Of a stretch of DNA of 18,681 nt, positions 1-6,589 are shown piece after piece. This DNA is from an uncultured Oscillospiraceae bacterium (lineage in GTDB: Bacteria > Bacillota > Clostridia > Oscillospirales > Oscillospiraceae). The notes beneath the pieces are model-generated. The model was not told the origin of the DNA and made no database searches. It saw nothing but the letters and a program-made list of their open reading frames with translations. Made by a program: the position numbers and the translations under genes. Location: positions 1 through 18,681 of the forward strand of contig CAKTKB010000015.1 of the NCBI GenBank assembly GCA_934569195.1, given 5' to 3'. How positions within the stretch are numbered: the stretch's first letter is position 1; each line of letters starts with the position of its first letter.

Positions 1-231
1 CCGGGCCTTGGGATCAATGGCGCAGGGAAACAGCTCATTGAACGGTCCGTGAAACACGCACCGTCCCGCCAGCGCAAGCTTTCCCCGAACCTCCCGATCC
101 ATGCGCGGGAAATCGGCATCCATGTTGGAGGCCGTACAATATTCCGCAATTTCCAGTCCCAGGTCCCACTGCGCCGCGAGCCGCGCCGCCTCCGGGTCGA
201 TTGTGGACAGGTAGACCTGTTCTCGCTTCAT
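1..231 (-). CDS. TIM-barrel (xylose isomerase-like) protein, N-terminal fragment
   Basis: Only the first 77 codons are visible; the gene runs off the left edge. It starts at the ATG 231-229, which overlaps the TGA of the upstream EcfT gene (ATGA overlap) and has an AGGAGAAGG ribosome binding site just before it. The fragment contains the opening of a sugar phosphate isomerase/epimerase-like fold: a first strand (VYLSTID), a helix with LGLEIAEY, and HGPFNELFP, where the H-G-P stretch resembles the metal or substrate loop of xylose isomerase-like TIM barrels. It is the last visible member of the B12-controlled ECF operon. What it does there is unknown. The family assignment is a motif-level judgement and no substrate can be named. 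Confidence 0.6.
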   Translation of the reverse strand, partial: MKREQVYLSTIDPEAARLAAQWDLGLEIAEYCTASNMDADFPRMDREVRGKLALAGRCVFHGPFNELFPCAIDPKAR

Positions 232-1109
232 ATGGCCCTTCTCCTTTTCTCAAACTGCCTCCAGCTGATCCATTCCAGCCCCGGCGCCCACAGACACAGC
301 ACCCCATAGGCCCCGTAAAACAGGTAGGACGCCGCCGTCACCGGCGTATATACGACCCGCGGGTCATAGACGATGGCCGTCTGCCCCAGCAGATGTCCCA
401 TCAGGACCAGGCTGATGCAGGCGCTCAGGCCCAGCACAACGCTCCGGTCCCGATAATCAAATCGATAAATGGAAAAAGCCGTGCGGCCCCGAAGCCCGCA
501 TCCACGGCTTTTCATAGACGCCGCCACACCCATCAGGGAATCCAGCGTCCAGGTAATCACCATGGACAGCACCTTCATCCCGTTGGCCAGCCGCCGGAAG
601 AAATTTCCCTGCCCCGGTCCCATGCCCACGCCGCAGCGGGCGATCCGCAGTCTGCGGGCCTGCCCGTGAATCCGCGGCAGCATCCGCAGCGTCAGCGCCA
701 GGTACAGCGCCATTCGCGGGCTGACCCTGCCCAGCAGGTAAACCACCTTGTCCGCGGTAAAAACCGACAGCACGCACTCCATCCACATCAGAAAGCAGGC
801 CGCCGTCGCCCCCAGACTCAGTCCCCACAGCAGGGACTCCAGGGTTATGGAATTGCCGATAAAATTTGTCCCCAGAACCGTCACGCCGAAGTGATGATAA
901 CCGGCGTAATACAGCCCAAAAACGACGATCAGAGGAAGCAGCGTCAGATTGAAAATCCATCCGCGTCTGCCGCATCTGCGCACGCTGTAAAGGAAGGCGC
1001 TGAGGTAAGAAATCAGCAGAAATACCGGCTGGTGGAAGCAAAGCGCCCCCGCCAGCACCGCCGCAAAATAAAGAAGGTTGATGGCGGGGTGAAAGCTCTC
1101 AAAGCCCAT
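228..1109 (-). CDS. ECF transporter transmembrane (T) component, EcfT/CbiQ family, second copy
   Basis: A 293-residue polytopic membrane protein that couples the ECF ATPases to a substrate-binding S component. It begins with the family-typical FHPAINLLYF segment, has hydrophobic helices through about residue 145, and carries two coupling-helix signatures in the cytoplasmic part, ARCG near 157-160 and SRG at 201-203 (the usual Ala-Arg-Gly motif with Ser at its first position). The last third is again hydrophobic. It starts at ATG 1109-1107 inside the end of the S-component gene (11-nt overlap), and a GGAGG lies about 10 nt upstream. It is clearly paralogous to the EcfT at 3452-4330: both begin FHPA(V/I)N and share the SM-x-x-RG...GRT...IYR pattern. 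Two T proteins in one operon is unusual. Confidence 0.88.
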   Translation of the reverse strand: MGFESFHPAINLLYFAAVLAGALCFHQPVFLLISYLSAFLYSVRRCGRRGWIFNLTLLPLIVVFGLYYAGYHHFGVTVLGTNFIGNSITLESLLWGLSLGATAACFLMWMECVLSVFTADKVVYLLGRVSPRMALYLALTLRMLPRIHGQARRLRIARCGVGMGPGQGNFFRRLANGMKVLSMVITWTLDSLMGVAASMKSRGCGLRGRTAFSIYRFDYRDRSVVLGLSACISLVLMGHLLGQTAIVYDPRVVYTPVTAASYLFYGAYGVLCLWAPGLEWISWRQFEKRRRAI

Positions 1110-1821
1110 CGCCGTCCGCCTCCATCATACCGTATTTGATCTTCAGTCGCTCCAGCTTTTCCAGCAGAGGACGGCTGAACAGCAGCATGGTCAGTCCGCA
1201 CGCCAGGCCGTGGGTCAGATTCACCGGCAGACCGGACAGGAAGATCGCCGCCGCGAAAGCAGGCGTCACCTGACTGCCCGTCGTAAAGAGCGTACACAGG
1301 TCCAGCAGCGGACCCACAACCACCACAATGGCCGCAAATCCGAAAATTGTATATACCAGCGTCGTCAGCCAAGGCTTGTCCGAAACCTTGCGCCCATAGA
1401 AAACCAGCCCCGCCAGGAAGCCGCCCACGCCGTAGGCCATCATCTGCCAGGGCGTCCAGGGTCCCTGTCCAAAATAGAGATTGCTGGCAAACGCACTGAC
1501 CGCACCGGTGAGGAAGCCCGCCTGAGGGCCGAATGCGATTCCCGTAATCATAATAATCGCCGTAATGGGCTTAAAGTGGGGAATAAAGTTAAAGGCTACC
1601 CGAGACACGGCCGCCAGCGCAGCCATGACCGCCAGGGTCACCAGCTCCCGCGCCTGCGGCCTGCGCCGCTCAAAGGCAAGGAAAAAGGGCACCATGGACT
1701 CCACCACGATCAGCGTCGCCGTCAGATAATAGCCTCTGCCCGTCAGGCGCAGCCCAAAATAAAGCGTCAGCGGAATCAGCAGGAACAAGGTTACGGCCGA
1801 AGCCAGATAGGACTTTTTCAC
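1099..1821 (-). CDS. ECF transporter substrate-binding S component (CbrT-like, probably corrinoid)
   Basis: A 240-residue membrane protein with about six hydrophobic segments. It starts with GTG at 1821-1819, overlapping the TGA of the ATPase gene (GTGA overlap). A first hydrophobic stretch (residues 7-25) is followed by a second, then a charged loop (ERRRPQAREL, 51-60), then an ECF S-component core with HFKPITAIIMI near 82-92 and FASNLYFGQGPWTPWQMMAYG near 111-131. The latter, rich in aromatic residues, is characteristic of S components found beside DUF4430 proteins in Clostridia. Such proteins are membrane-embedded vitamin binders powered by EcfA/EcfT. The cobalamin riboswitch and the DUF4430 gene argue for cobalamin or another corrinoid as the substrate (compare CbrT of Lactobacillus), but the substrate is inferred, not seen. 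Confidence 0.82.
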   Translation of the reverse strand: MKKSYLASAVTLFLLIPLTLYFGLRLTGRGYYLTATLIVVESMVPFFLAFERRRPQARELVTLAVMAALAAVSRVAFNFIPHFKPITAIIMITGIAFGPQAGFLTGAVSAFASNLYFGQGPWTPWQMMAYGVGGFLAGLVFYGRKVSDKPWLTTLVYTIFGFAAIVVVVGPLLDLCTLFTTGSQVTPAFAAAIFLSGLPVNLTHGLACGLTMLLFSRPLLEKLERLKIKYGMMEADGDGL

Positions 1822-3479
1822 AGCGCTTCCCCCTTATTTTTACGATACAGCCGCGCCACATCCTCCGCCGTCACCGCATTGCGGAACACCGACCGGCTCA
1901 TGCGGTTGGCCGCTGTGGTATAAAAGCTGTTCTGTCCGAAGAAGCGTCTGGGCGTGTCCACTGCCAGCACCTGCCCATCGAAGAACATACCGACCCGATC
2001 CGCATACCCGGCGCAGAATTCCACATCATGGGACACCATGACGATCGTCACGCCCTGCTTTTTCAGCTCGGACAGCAGCCGGGCCAGCTTCTCCTTGAAG
2101 AAGGCGTCCAATCCCTTTGTCGGCTCGTCCAGCAGCAGGAGCCGGGGATGGGTCAGCAGGACCTTGGCCAGAGCCGCCCGCTGCTGCTCACCGCCGGACA
2201 GATCATAAGGATGAGCCTCCAGCAGCTCCTCCAGTCCGCACAGATGGATGACCTCCTCCAGAGACCGGGCGTCCGGCGACATCTCCATAAGCTCCTCGCG
2301 CACGGTCTTTTTCACAAACAGGCTCTTGGGGTCCTGGGGCAGCATGGCCAGATTTTCCCGGAAAAGCTGCGCGGAAGGAATCTTCTTCAGAGGCTTCCCA
2401 AAAATCTCCACCTTTCCCCGATAGGCCCGGCAGATGCCGCAGGCCGCCTTCAACGTGGTGGACTTTCCCGTTCCGTTGCCTCCCACCAGGGCAAACAGAC
2501 TGCCCCGGGGCACCTCCAGATTCACACCCCGCAGAACGTCCGGGCTGTCCTTCTCATAGCGGAACCAGACCTCCCGCAATTTCAGCGCCGGATCCCGAAT
2601 TTCCTCCAGAGGCGGCTCCTTCTCCGGCTCCGGGAAGGAGATTTTCTCTCCGTCAAAGCTCTTATCCAGCCAGTTTCGCCCCTCCCGGACGGTCAGCGGC
2701 GGTTCGCCTCGGGCATCCGTGCGGTAAAACACCCGCATAGGCGCCGGCAGTGCGGAAAGCATCGGGCTATTCTTCTCCCGGAGCCGGTCCCCCACCTGGC
2801 GGGGCGTCCCTTGGGCAAGGATTTTCCCCCGCTCCATGACCACGACCCGATCCGCCGCAGGGAAAATATCCTCCAGCCTGTGCTCGCTGATGATCACCGT
2901 CGTGCCCAGCTCCAGATTGATCTTGCGCACCGTGTTCAGAAAATCCGCTGCGGCAATCGGGTCAAGCTGGCTGGTCGGCTCATCCAGAATCAGCACCCGC
3001 GGCTGCATGGCCATAATGGACGCCAGATTCAGCAGCTGCTTTTGTCCGCCGGAAAGCTCCGCCACGTTCCGGTGGAACCAATCCTGGATACCGAAATAGC
3101 TTGCCATCTCCGCCACCCGCAGCCGCATGGTCCTTTGGTCACAGCCCAGGCTCTCCAATCCGAAGGCCAGCTCGTGCCAGACCTTGTCCGTCACGATCTG
3201 ATCATCCGGATTCTGCATGACAAAGCCGATCCCTCCGGCCTGCTCCCGCGGGCTTACCTGATCCAGCGGCGTTCCGCAAAAGCAGACGGTCCCCGTCCGT
3301 TTTCCGTGAGGCGCAAGCACCGTCTTGAGCTGGCGAAGGAGCGTCGTCTTGCCGCTGCCGCTCTCGCCGCACAGCAGCAGATACTCCCCCTGCGCCACAT
3401 CCAGCGACACGCCGTCAAGAGACGGCTCCTTTGCGCCGGGATAAAAAAATGTCAGATTTTCCAAATGGAAATGTTCCAT
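1818..3479 (-). CDS. ECF transporter ATPase with two fused ABC domains (EcfA1-EcfA2)
   Basis: A 553-residue protein with two complete ABC nucleotide-binding domains, which power the ECF uptake complex at the cytoplasmic face. Domain 1 has Walker A GESGSGKTT (38-46), Q-loop Gln89, signature LSGGQ (142-146), Walker B LILDEP (163-168) and switch His200. Domain 2 has Walker A GGNGTGKST (333-341), signature LSGGE (427-431), LLLLDEP (447-453) and His484. A roughly 70-residue linker joins them. The chosen start is ATG 3479-3477 with AAAGGAGG upstream; the same frame is open further up, but that stretch lies over the EcfT gene and does not look like ABC sequence. It overlaps the preceding EcfT by 28 nt and the following S-component gene by 4 nt. 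All catalytic motifs look intact. Confidence 0.95.
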   Translation of the reverse strand: MEHFHLENLTFFYPGAKEPSLDGVSLDVAQGEYLLLCGESGSGKTTLLRQLKTVLAPHGKRTGTVCFCGTPLDQVSPREQAGGIGFVMQNPDDQIVTDKVWHELAFGLESLGCDQRTMRLRVAEMASYFGIQDWFHRNVAELSGGQKQLLNLASIMAMQPRVLILDEPTSQLDPIAAADFLNTVRKINLELGTTVIISEHRLEDIFPAADRVVVMERGKILAQGTPRQVGDRLREKNSPMLSALPAPMRVFYRTDARGEPPLTVREGRNWLDKSFDGEKISFPEPEKEPPLEEIRDPALKLREVWFRYEKDSPDVLRGVNLEVPRGSLFALVGGNGTGKSTTLKAACGICRAYRGKVEIFGKPLKKIPSAQLFRENLAMLPQDPKSLFVKKTVREELMEMSPDARSLEEVIHLCGLEELLEAHPYDLSGGEQQRAALAKVLLTHPRLLLLDEPTKGLDAFFKEKLARLLSELKKQGVTIVMVSHDVEFCAGYADRVGMFFDGQVLAVDTPRRFFGQNSFYTTAANRMSRSVFRNAVTAEDVARLYRKNKGEAL

Positions 3480-4330
3480 TGAATAGCCTCCTTTATATCC
3501 AGTGCCACCGGCAGCAGCAGGAACGCCCCATATGCAGCCAGTCCCCATCCCGCAGGCGGGACCGACAGCACCGGCGTAAAGCTGACTCGGGTTCCTCCCG
3601 CCGCAATCACCGCCAGCGCCAGCGCGGCCAGAAGAAGCAGCGTCCCCCAGTCCCGGGGGGTCATGCGGTAGATCTGAAATCCGGTCCGGCGCCCGGTTCC
3701 GTAGCCCCTGGCGGACATAGAGTCCGCCGTCACCACGCTGCCCTCCAAAGCCCAATCCGTCAGCGACGACAGCACCGCCGCGCCGCCCAGCAGCTTTTCC
3801 TTCCGGGAGTCTCCCGCGGAAACGCCCTTGCCGATTGCATCCCGCGCCCCGGAAATCTGCCGGATCTTTCCCAGCAGATTGGGAATCAGGCGCAGAATCA
3901 TCACAAGCAGCAGCGAAATACCCGGGGCCAAGGAGCCAAACAGCGCCATAAACTTATCGCTGGTCAGCACCGCATTGTAGCAGCCGAACCAGAGCATCAT
4001 CACCACGAACATGGCCCCGATGGCCATTCCGTAGTACAGCGCCTGCAAGGTGTAGGGCCTGCCGAATATCCGCAGCAGGACCCGATCCCCCCCGGTGTTG
4101 AACAACGGATTGATCAGGGACAGCACGGCAAATACAGGCAGCAGCCCCAGGATCGTTCGGAGGCCCTTTTTCCCGTGAAGAAAGAGATAATAGCCTGCCG
4201 CCGCCAGAAATGCCACCAGCAAATAGGCCGGGTGCTGAATCACAACGCCGAAGCCGATCGCTCCCAGAAAATAAGCGAAATTCACTGCCGGGTGAAAGCG
4301 GGAGAAGGCATCGCGCCGGGGGGCGCTCAC
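3452..4330 (-). CDS. ECF transporter transmembrane (T) component, EcfT/CbiQ family, first copy
   Basis: A 292-residue EcfT-type membrane protein. The start is GTG 4330-4328, overlapping the TGA of the DUF4430 gene (GTGA), with a GGAGGGGG ribosome binding site. An open extension of 29 codons further upstream is Arg/Gly-rich shadow of the DUF4430 gene. Features are the N-terminal FHPAVNF, hydrophobic helices to about residue 150, a coupling region with GARD (161-164) and the conserved SARG (206-209), and C-terminal hydrophobic segments. In ECF complexes the T protein bridges the ATPases and the S component. It is the second gene of the B12 operon and a paralogue of the EcfT at 228-1109. Confidence 0.9.
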   Translation of the reverse strand: MSAPRRDAFSRFHPAVNFAYFLGAIGFGVVIQHPAYLLVAFLAAAGYYLFLHGKKGLRTILGLLPVFAVLSLINPLFNTGGDRVLLRIFGRPYTLQALYYGMAIGAMFVVMMLWFGCYNAVLTSDKFMALFGSLAPGISLLLVMILRLIPNLLGKIRQISGARDAIGKGVSAGDSRKEKLLGGAAVLSSLTDWALEGSVVTADSMSARGYGTGRRTGFQIYRMTPRDWGTLLLLAALALAVIAAGGTRVSFTPVLSVPPAGWGLAAYGAFLLLPVALDIKEAIQWNISIWKI

Positions 4331-5742
4331 CAGCCCCCTCCTACGTCCGCGCCCAGTCCCACGCAGGTGTAGCACCAGACGATATTGTCCCCGTCCTCCA
4401 GGGTGTACGCCGAGCATCCGTAATTGGGGAACCAGCCGTTTACCTTGTACATCCAGCCGGATTCCGCGCCGCAGTCAAACTCATACAGGTTGTGGATACC
4501 CTCTATATAGTAGCTGTTGTACATGGGTGTCCAGCTGTACTCCAGCTGAATTCCGTACCGGCTGCACGCGCGCTTGAGCACATCAAACACCGTCTCCCCT
4601 TGGGTAAACTCCACCTCCGCGTAGAGGATCCAACCATCCTGGGGAACATAATCCGCTTTCGCAGGCTTGAGCTTATCCATATTGTTGAGAATCGTGTCGC
4701 AGCGGATGGACAAGGTGCAATGCAGCTCCTCCCCCCCGTCGGTCGGCTCGGTTTCGGTCGGCTCAGTCGGGGCAGGCTTTGTTTCTGTGGGCTTCGTCTC
4801 CGCGGGCTTGGTCTCCGACGGCTTTGTCTCCCCGGGCTTCGTCTCCGCAGGCTTGGTTTCCGACGGCTTCGTCTCCGCAGGTTTCGTCTCTGCGGGCTTT
4901 GTTTCCGACGGCTTCGTTTCCCCGGGCTTTGTCTCTGTAGGCTTGGTTTCCGAGGGCTTCGTCTCTCCGGGCTTTGTCTCTGCCGGCTGCGTCGGCTCCT
5001 CCGTCTGCGCAGGCTCGGTTTCCCCGGTGGATTCCGCAGGCTCCGTACTCTGCTGGGTCGGACGAGACGGCGTCCCCTCCTCCCGGCGGCTCTGGGCCAG
5101 CGCGTCCAGCTCCTCGGAGCTGAAGCAAAGCTTCTTTCCCTGCTTCTGGGAAGCGCGCATACACTCGATGGTAAAATCGTTCAGCGCCTGTATAGCAAGG
5201 TCCCGGGTATTCCGTTCCCCGTTGATCCATTCCAGAATGCCTCCGGCCTGGGTCTGCTCCACGGTTCCTTCCAGCACGCTGATGCTCTGGGTTCCGGTCC
5301 GGACGCTGATCAGCGCCACCGTCTGCTCCAGCTTCACCTGCTGCTCCCCGGACAGGTCCACATACACGGCCGCCCCGTCCAGCTCCGCAAAGATTTCCCC
5401 CGCGGCAGCGTTCACATGCAGCGCCTGTGCGGAGGGATCCTCCACCGTCACTTCCGCCCGATTGCCCAGGGTCAGGGACGCGCCGGGCAAGGTGATCCTG
5501 GCCGTTGCCGCGCCGTCGCATGTAATCCGGTCCCCCGCTCGCAGAACGGTAGACTGCTCCGGCTGGAAGGACACGCCGTCCCGCTCCAGCCGCACCACGC
5601 CCCGGATATCCTCCAGGACGGCAGCCGTCCCATCCGCCTTCTCAAAGCCGCCGCGGATATACCGGGCCGCCAGCACGCCGCCCACCAGCAGCAGGATCGC
5701 CGCAGCAACCATAAGGGCGTTGAGTATTCGCTTCTTTTTCAC
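4327..5742 (-). CDS. Membrane-anchored FecR-like / (ETKP)n linker / DUF4430 transcobalamin-like protein
   Basis: A 471-residue protein, first in the B12-controlled operon. The start is GTG 5742-5740 with AAGGAGGGG upstream; it lies after the riboswitch terminator, whereas the longer open frame (to 5859) would run through that terminator. Seen in order: KKKR followed by an N-terminal membrane segment (about 8-27, no lipobox); a FecR-like beta domain (about 40-165, with LRAGDRI...ARITLPGASLTL); a mixed region with two Cys; 14 tandem five-residue units of the xETKP type (254-323); and a C-terminal DUF4430 domain (about 341-471, with GWMYKVNG and several Cys). DUF4430 resembles the C-terminal domain of transcobalamin and intrinsic factor. 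Inference: the protein is anchored outside the cell and presents corrinoids to the ECF transporter encoded next to it. Binding is not shown by sequence alone. Confidence 0.88.
   Translation of the reverse strand: MKKKRILNALMVAAAILLLVGGVLAARYIRGGFEKADGTAAVLEDIRGVVRLERDGVSFQPEQSTVLRAGDRITCDGAATARITLPGASLTLGNRAEVTVEDPSAQALHVNAAAGEIFAELDGAAVYVDLSGEQQVKLEQTVALISVRTGTQSISVLEGTVEQTQAGGILEWINGERNTRDLAIQALNDFTIECMRASQKQGKKLCFSSEELDALAQSRREEGTPSRPTQQSTEPAESTGETEPAQTEEPTQPAETKPGETKPSETKPTETKPGETKPSETKPAETKPAETKPSETKPAETKPGETKPSETKPAETKPTETKPAPTEPTETEPTDGGEELHCTLSIRCDTILNNMDKLKPAKADYVPQDGWILYAEVEFTQGETVFDVLKRACSRYGIQLEYSWTPMYNSYYIEGIHNLYEFDCGAESGWMYKVNGWFPNYGCSAYTLEDGDNIVWCYTCVGLGADVGGGW
4774..4983 (-). 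repeat. In-frame 15-bp tandem repeat, 14 units, encoding the xETKP linker
   Basis: Fourteen contiguous 15-bp units encode x-Glu-Thr-Lys-Pro where x is Ala, Gly, Ser or Thr. The order of x from the N-terminus is A,G,S,T,G,S,A,A,S,A,G,S,A,T, and synonymous codons differ between units. Degenerate TEP/ETEP copies flank the array. It forms an extended, charged, proline-rich stalk between the FecR-like and DUF4430 domains, typical of cell-surface spacers. Its length could vary by slippage without frameshift. Confidence 0.95.
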
Positions 5743-5770
5743 AGGAACCCCTCCTTCAACATAATAAAAG

Positions 5771-5794
5771 AAAAAAGCCTCCATCTCTGGAGAC
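5771..5794 (-). terminator. Intrinsic terminator of the minus-strand cobalamin riboswitch
   Basis: Read on the minus strand, GTCTCC pairs with GGAGGC around the loop AGAGAT (6 bp including one G-U pair), followed directly by six T and then a further T-rich stretch. It lies between the riboswitch and the ribosome binding site of the DUF4430 gene, as expected for a transcriptional expression platform. Confidence 0.8.
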
Positions 5795-5810
5795 TTTTCC
5801 GCCAAAATCC

Positions 5811-5835
5811 GCCGGAGGGCCGAGGGGCCTCCGGC
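5811..5835 (-). terminator. GC-rich hairpin downstream of the minus-strand riboswitch
   Basis: GCCGGAGG and CCTCCGGC form a perfect 8-bp stem with a nine-base loop; after the stem comes GGATTTT on the minus strand. The short T run makes it either a weak first terminator or a structural (antiterminator or pausing) part of the expression platform between the aptamer and the stronger terminator at 5771-5794. Confidence 0.5.
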
Positions 5836-5866
5836 AAAAGCGCGCCAGACCATCCCCAAGAGTCTG

Positions 5867-6015
5867 CCAGCGTGGGCCGCGGATCGTATTCCGGCTCCGG
5901 ACGCCCTGATGCGCGGGCCTTCTCGAAAAAATTCAATGACCCTGCGCGGCTGTATGTCCGTCTACGGCGGCTTGGTACCGCTGGGATTTTCCCATTCCAA
6001 ATGAAGCCGCTGCCC
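5867..6015 (-). promoter_or_regulatory. Cobalamin riboswitch controlling the DUF4430/ECF operon
   Basis: On the minus strand the aptamer parts occur in the right order and spacing: GGGAAAATCCC (5993-5983), CGGTACC followed by GCCGCCGTAG (5980-5962; the canonical B12 box is GCCRCTGTA), CATTG...CGAGAAGGC (5938-5917, the P5/L5-like segment) and GAGCCGGAATACGATCC (5897-5881, the 3' core strand; canonical form AGTCAGGANACCTGCC). GCAGCG near 6015 can close with CGCTGGC near 5867. The B12 box and the 3' core deviate from consensus, but the plus-strand element beside it shares CGGTACC and CGAGAAGGC. In this class, corrinoid binding normally turns the downstream genes off. Confidence 0.82.
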
Positions 6016-6043
6016 CTGCAATATTCTGCTTTCCTAAGAAAGC

Positions 6044-6072
6044 ATCATACCATAATTTTTTCCCTGACGCAA
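6044..6072 (-). promoter_or_regulatory. Sigma-A-type promoter of the ECF/DUF4430 operon
   Basis: On the minus strand: -35 TTGCGT (6072-6067), 17-bp spacer, -10 TATGAT (6049-6044). The predicted start near 6037 leaves about 20 nt before the riboswitch. Its -35 box is only 10 bp from that of the divergent promoter. Confidence 0.75.
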
Positions 6073-6082
6073 CCTTTTTTCG

Positions 6083-6111
6083 TTGACAAGCGGCCGTTCC
6101 GGTGATATTCT
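6083..6111 (+). promoter_or_regulatory. Sigma-A-type promoter of the plus-strand riboswitch/DUF2079 unit
   Basis: Perfect -35 TTGACA (6083-6088), 17-bp spacer, -10 TATTCT (6106-6111). The predicted transcript starts near 6118, just before the cobalamin riboswitch. Confidence 0.85.
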
Positions 6112-6124
6112 ATTGAGGAAGATG

Positions 6125-6325
6125 AATACCGGCCCGAGTGTCCTCCGTGGCTTCTCCACTGCTCCGGAGGAAGAATAGAGAATCGTGTGCAATTCACGAA
6201 CGGTACCGCCACTGTAAGCGCGGAGGCATCCCTATTGAGGCGAAAACCCGCCATTGGGGCTTTATACCCCGAGAAGGCGCAGGGATGACCGTCGAGGCGC
6301 AAGTCAGGAGACCTGCTCAGGCTGC
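6125..6325 (+). promoter_or_regulatory. Cobalamin riboswitch upstream of the DUF2079 gene
   Basis: A near-canonical cobalamin aptamer: GTGCAATTCAC at 6186-6196, then CGGTACCGCCACTGTAAG at 6201-6218 (the B12 box), CCATTGGGG...CCCCGAGAAGGC at 6251-6278, and AAGTCAGGAGACCTGC at 6301-6316 (3' core). The elements appear in the expected order for RF00174-type aptamers. It lies on the opposite strand to the element at 5867-6015 and is served by its own promoter. Two T-tailed hairpins follow before the next gene, so control is probably by transcription termination. Confidence 0.93.
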
Positions 6326-6383
6326 ATCTGACTACCAGCGCCTGCAAGTACGGGTTCTGGCTGTATTTGGCGCGGAAAACGGC

Positions 6384-6416
6384 TGCGGCAGACCTTGTGC
6401 GGGCTGCCGCGTTTTT
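6384..6416 (+). terminator. First terminator after the plus-strand cobalamin riboswitch
   Basis: GCGGCAG (6385-6391) pairs perfectly with CTGCCGC (6404-6410) across a 12-nt loop, followed by GTTTTT. About 60 nt past the aptamer, it is the likeliest expression platform. Confidence 0.75.
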
Positions 6417-6494
6417 GGCACTCCTGCCGGACGGAGGTTTCCCCCTTTTCCTCCGGATTGCCCCGGCGGAGTGCCCCGCGTTTTTTGCCACTCT

Positions 6495-6523
6495 GCCGCC
6501 CATTTGGGCGGCTTTTCTGTTTT
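6495..6523 (+). terminator. Second terminator between riboswitch and DUF2079 gene
   Basis: GCCGCCC (6495-6501) and GGGCGGC (6506-6512) form a 7-bp stem with a four-base loop, followed by TTTTCTGTTTT. A weaker GCGG/CCGC hairpin with a six-T run lies at 6466-6486 between this and the first terminator. Together they would strongly limit read-through into the DUF2079 gene. Confidence 0.7.
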
Positions 6524-6589
6524 ATGCCCTCGGCTGTCCGTCCACCCGTCCCGGGCCTCCTCTGGGGAGGCCGCCGTGAAAGGAGTCCT

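Noticed and set aside
4774..4983. Possible CRISPR-like or non-coding tandem repeat
   Set aside because: The units are contiguous 15-mers without spacers and stay in frame with the DUF4430 gene; they encode a protein stalk.
5743..5859. N-terminal extension of the DUF4430 protein to an upstream ATG
   Set aside because: The stretch is the riboswitch expression platform; GTG 5742 has an AAGGAGG site and is followed by a normal KKKR/membrane anchor.
4210..6105. Very long plus-strand open frame (631 codons) with Arg/Leu-rich repeats
   Set aside because: It is the antisense shadow of the ETKP repeat gene and its leader; it has low-complexity composition, lacks a recognisable domain, and crosses the minus-strand promoter and riboswitch.
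6000..6120. A regulator operator between the divergent promoters
   Set aside because: No convincing inverted repeat was seen between the two -35 boxes; riboswitches explain the regulation.
6395..6589. N-terminal extension of the DUF2079 protein
   Set aside because: It would place coding sequence inside the riboswitch terminators; ATG 6590 has a strong ribosome binding site and starts at the first family-like region.
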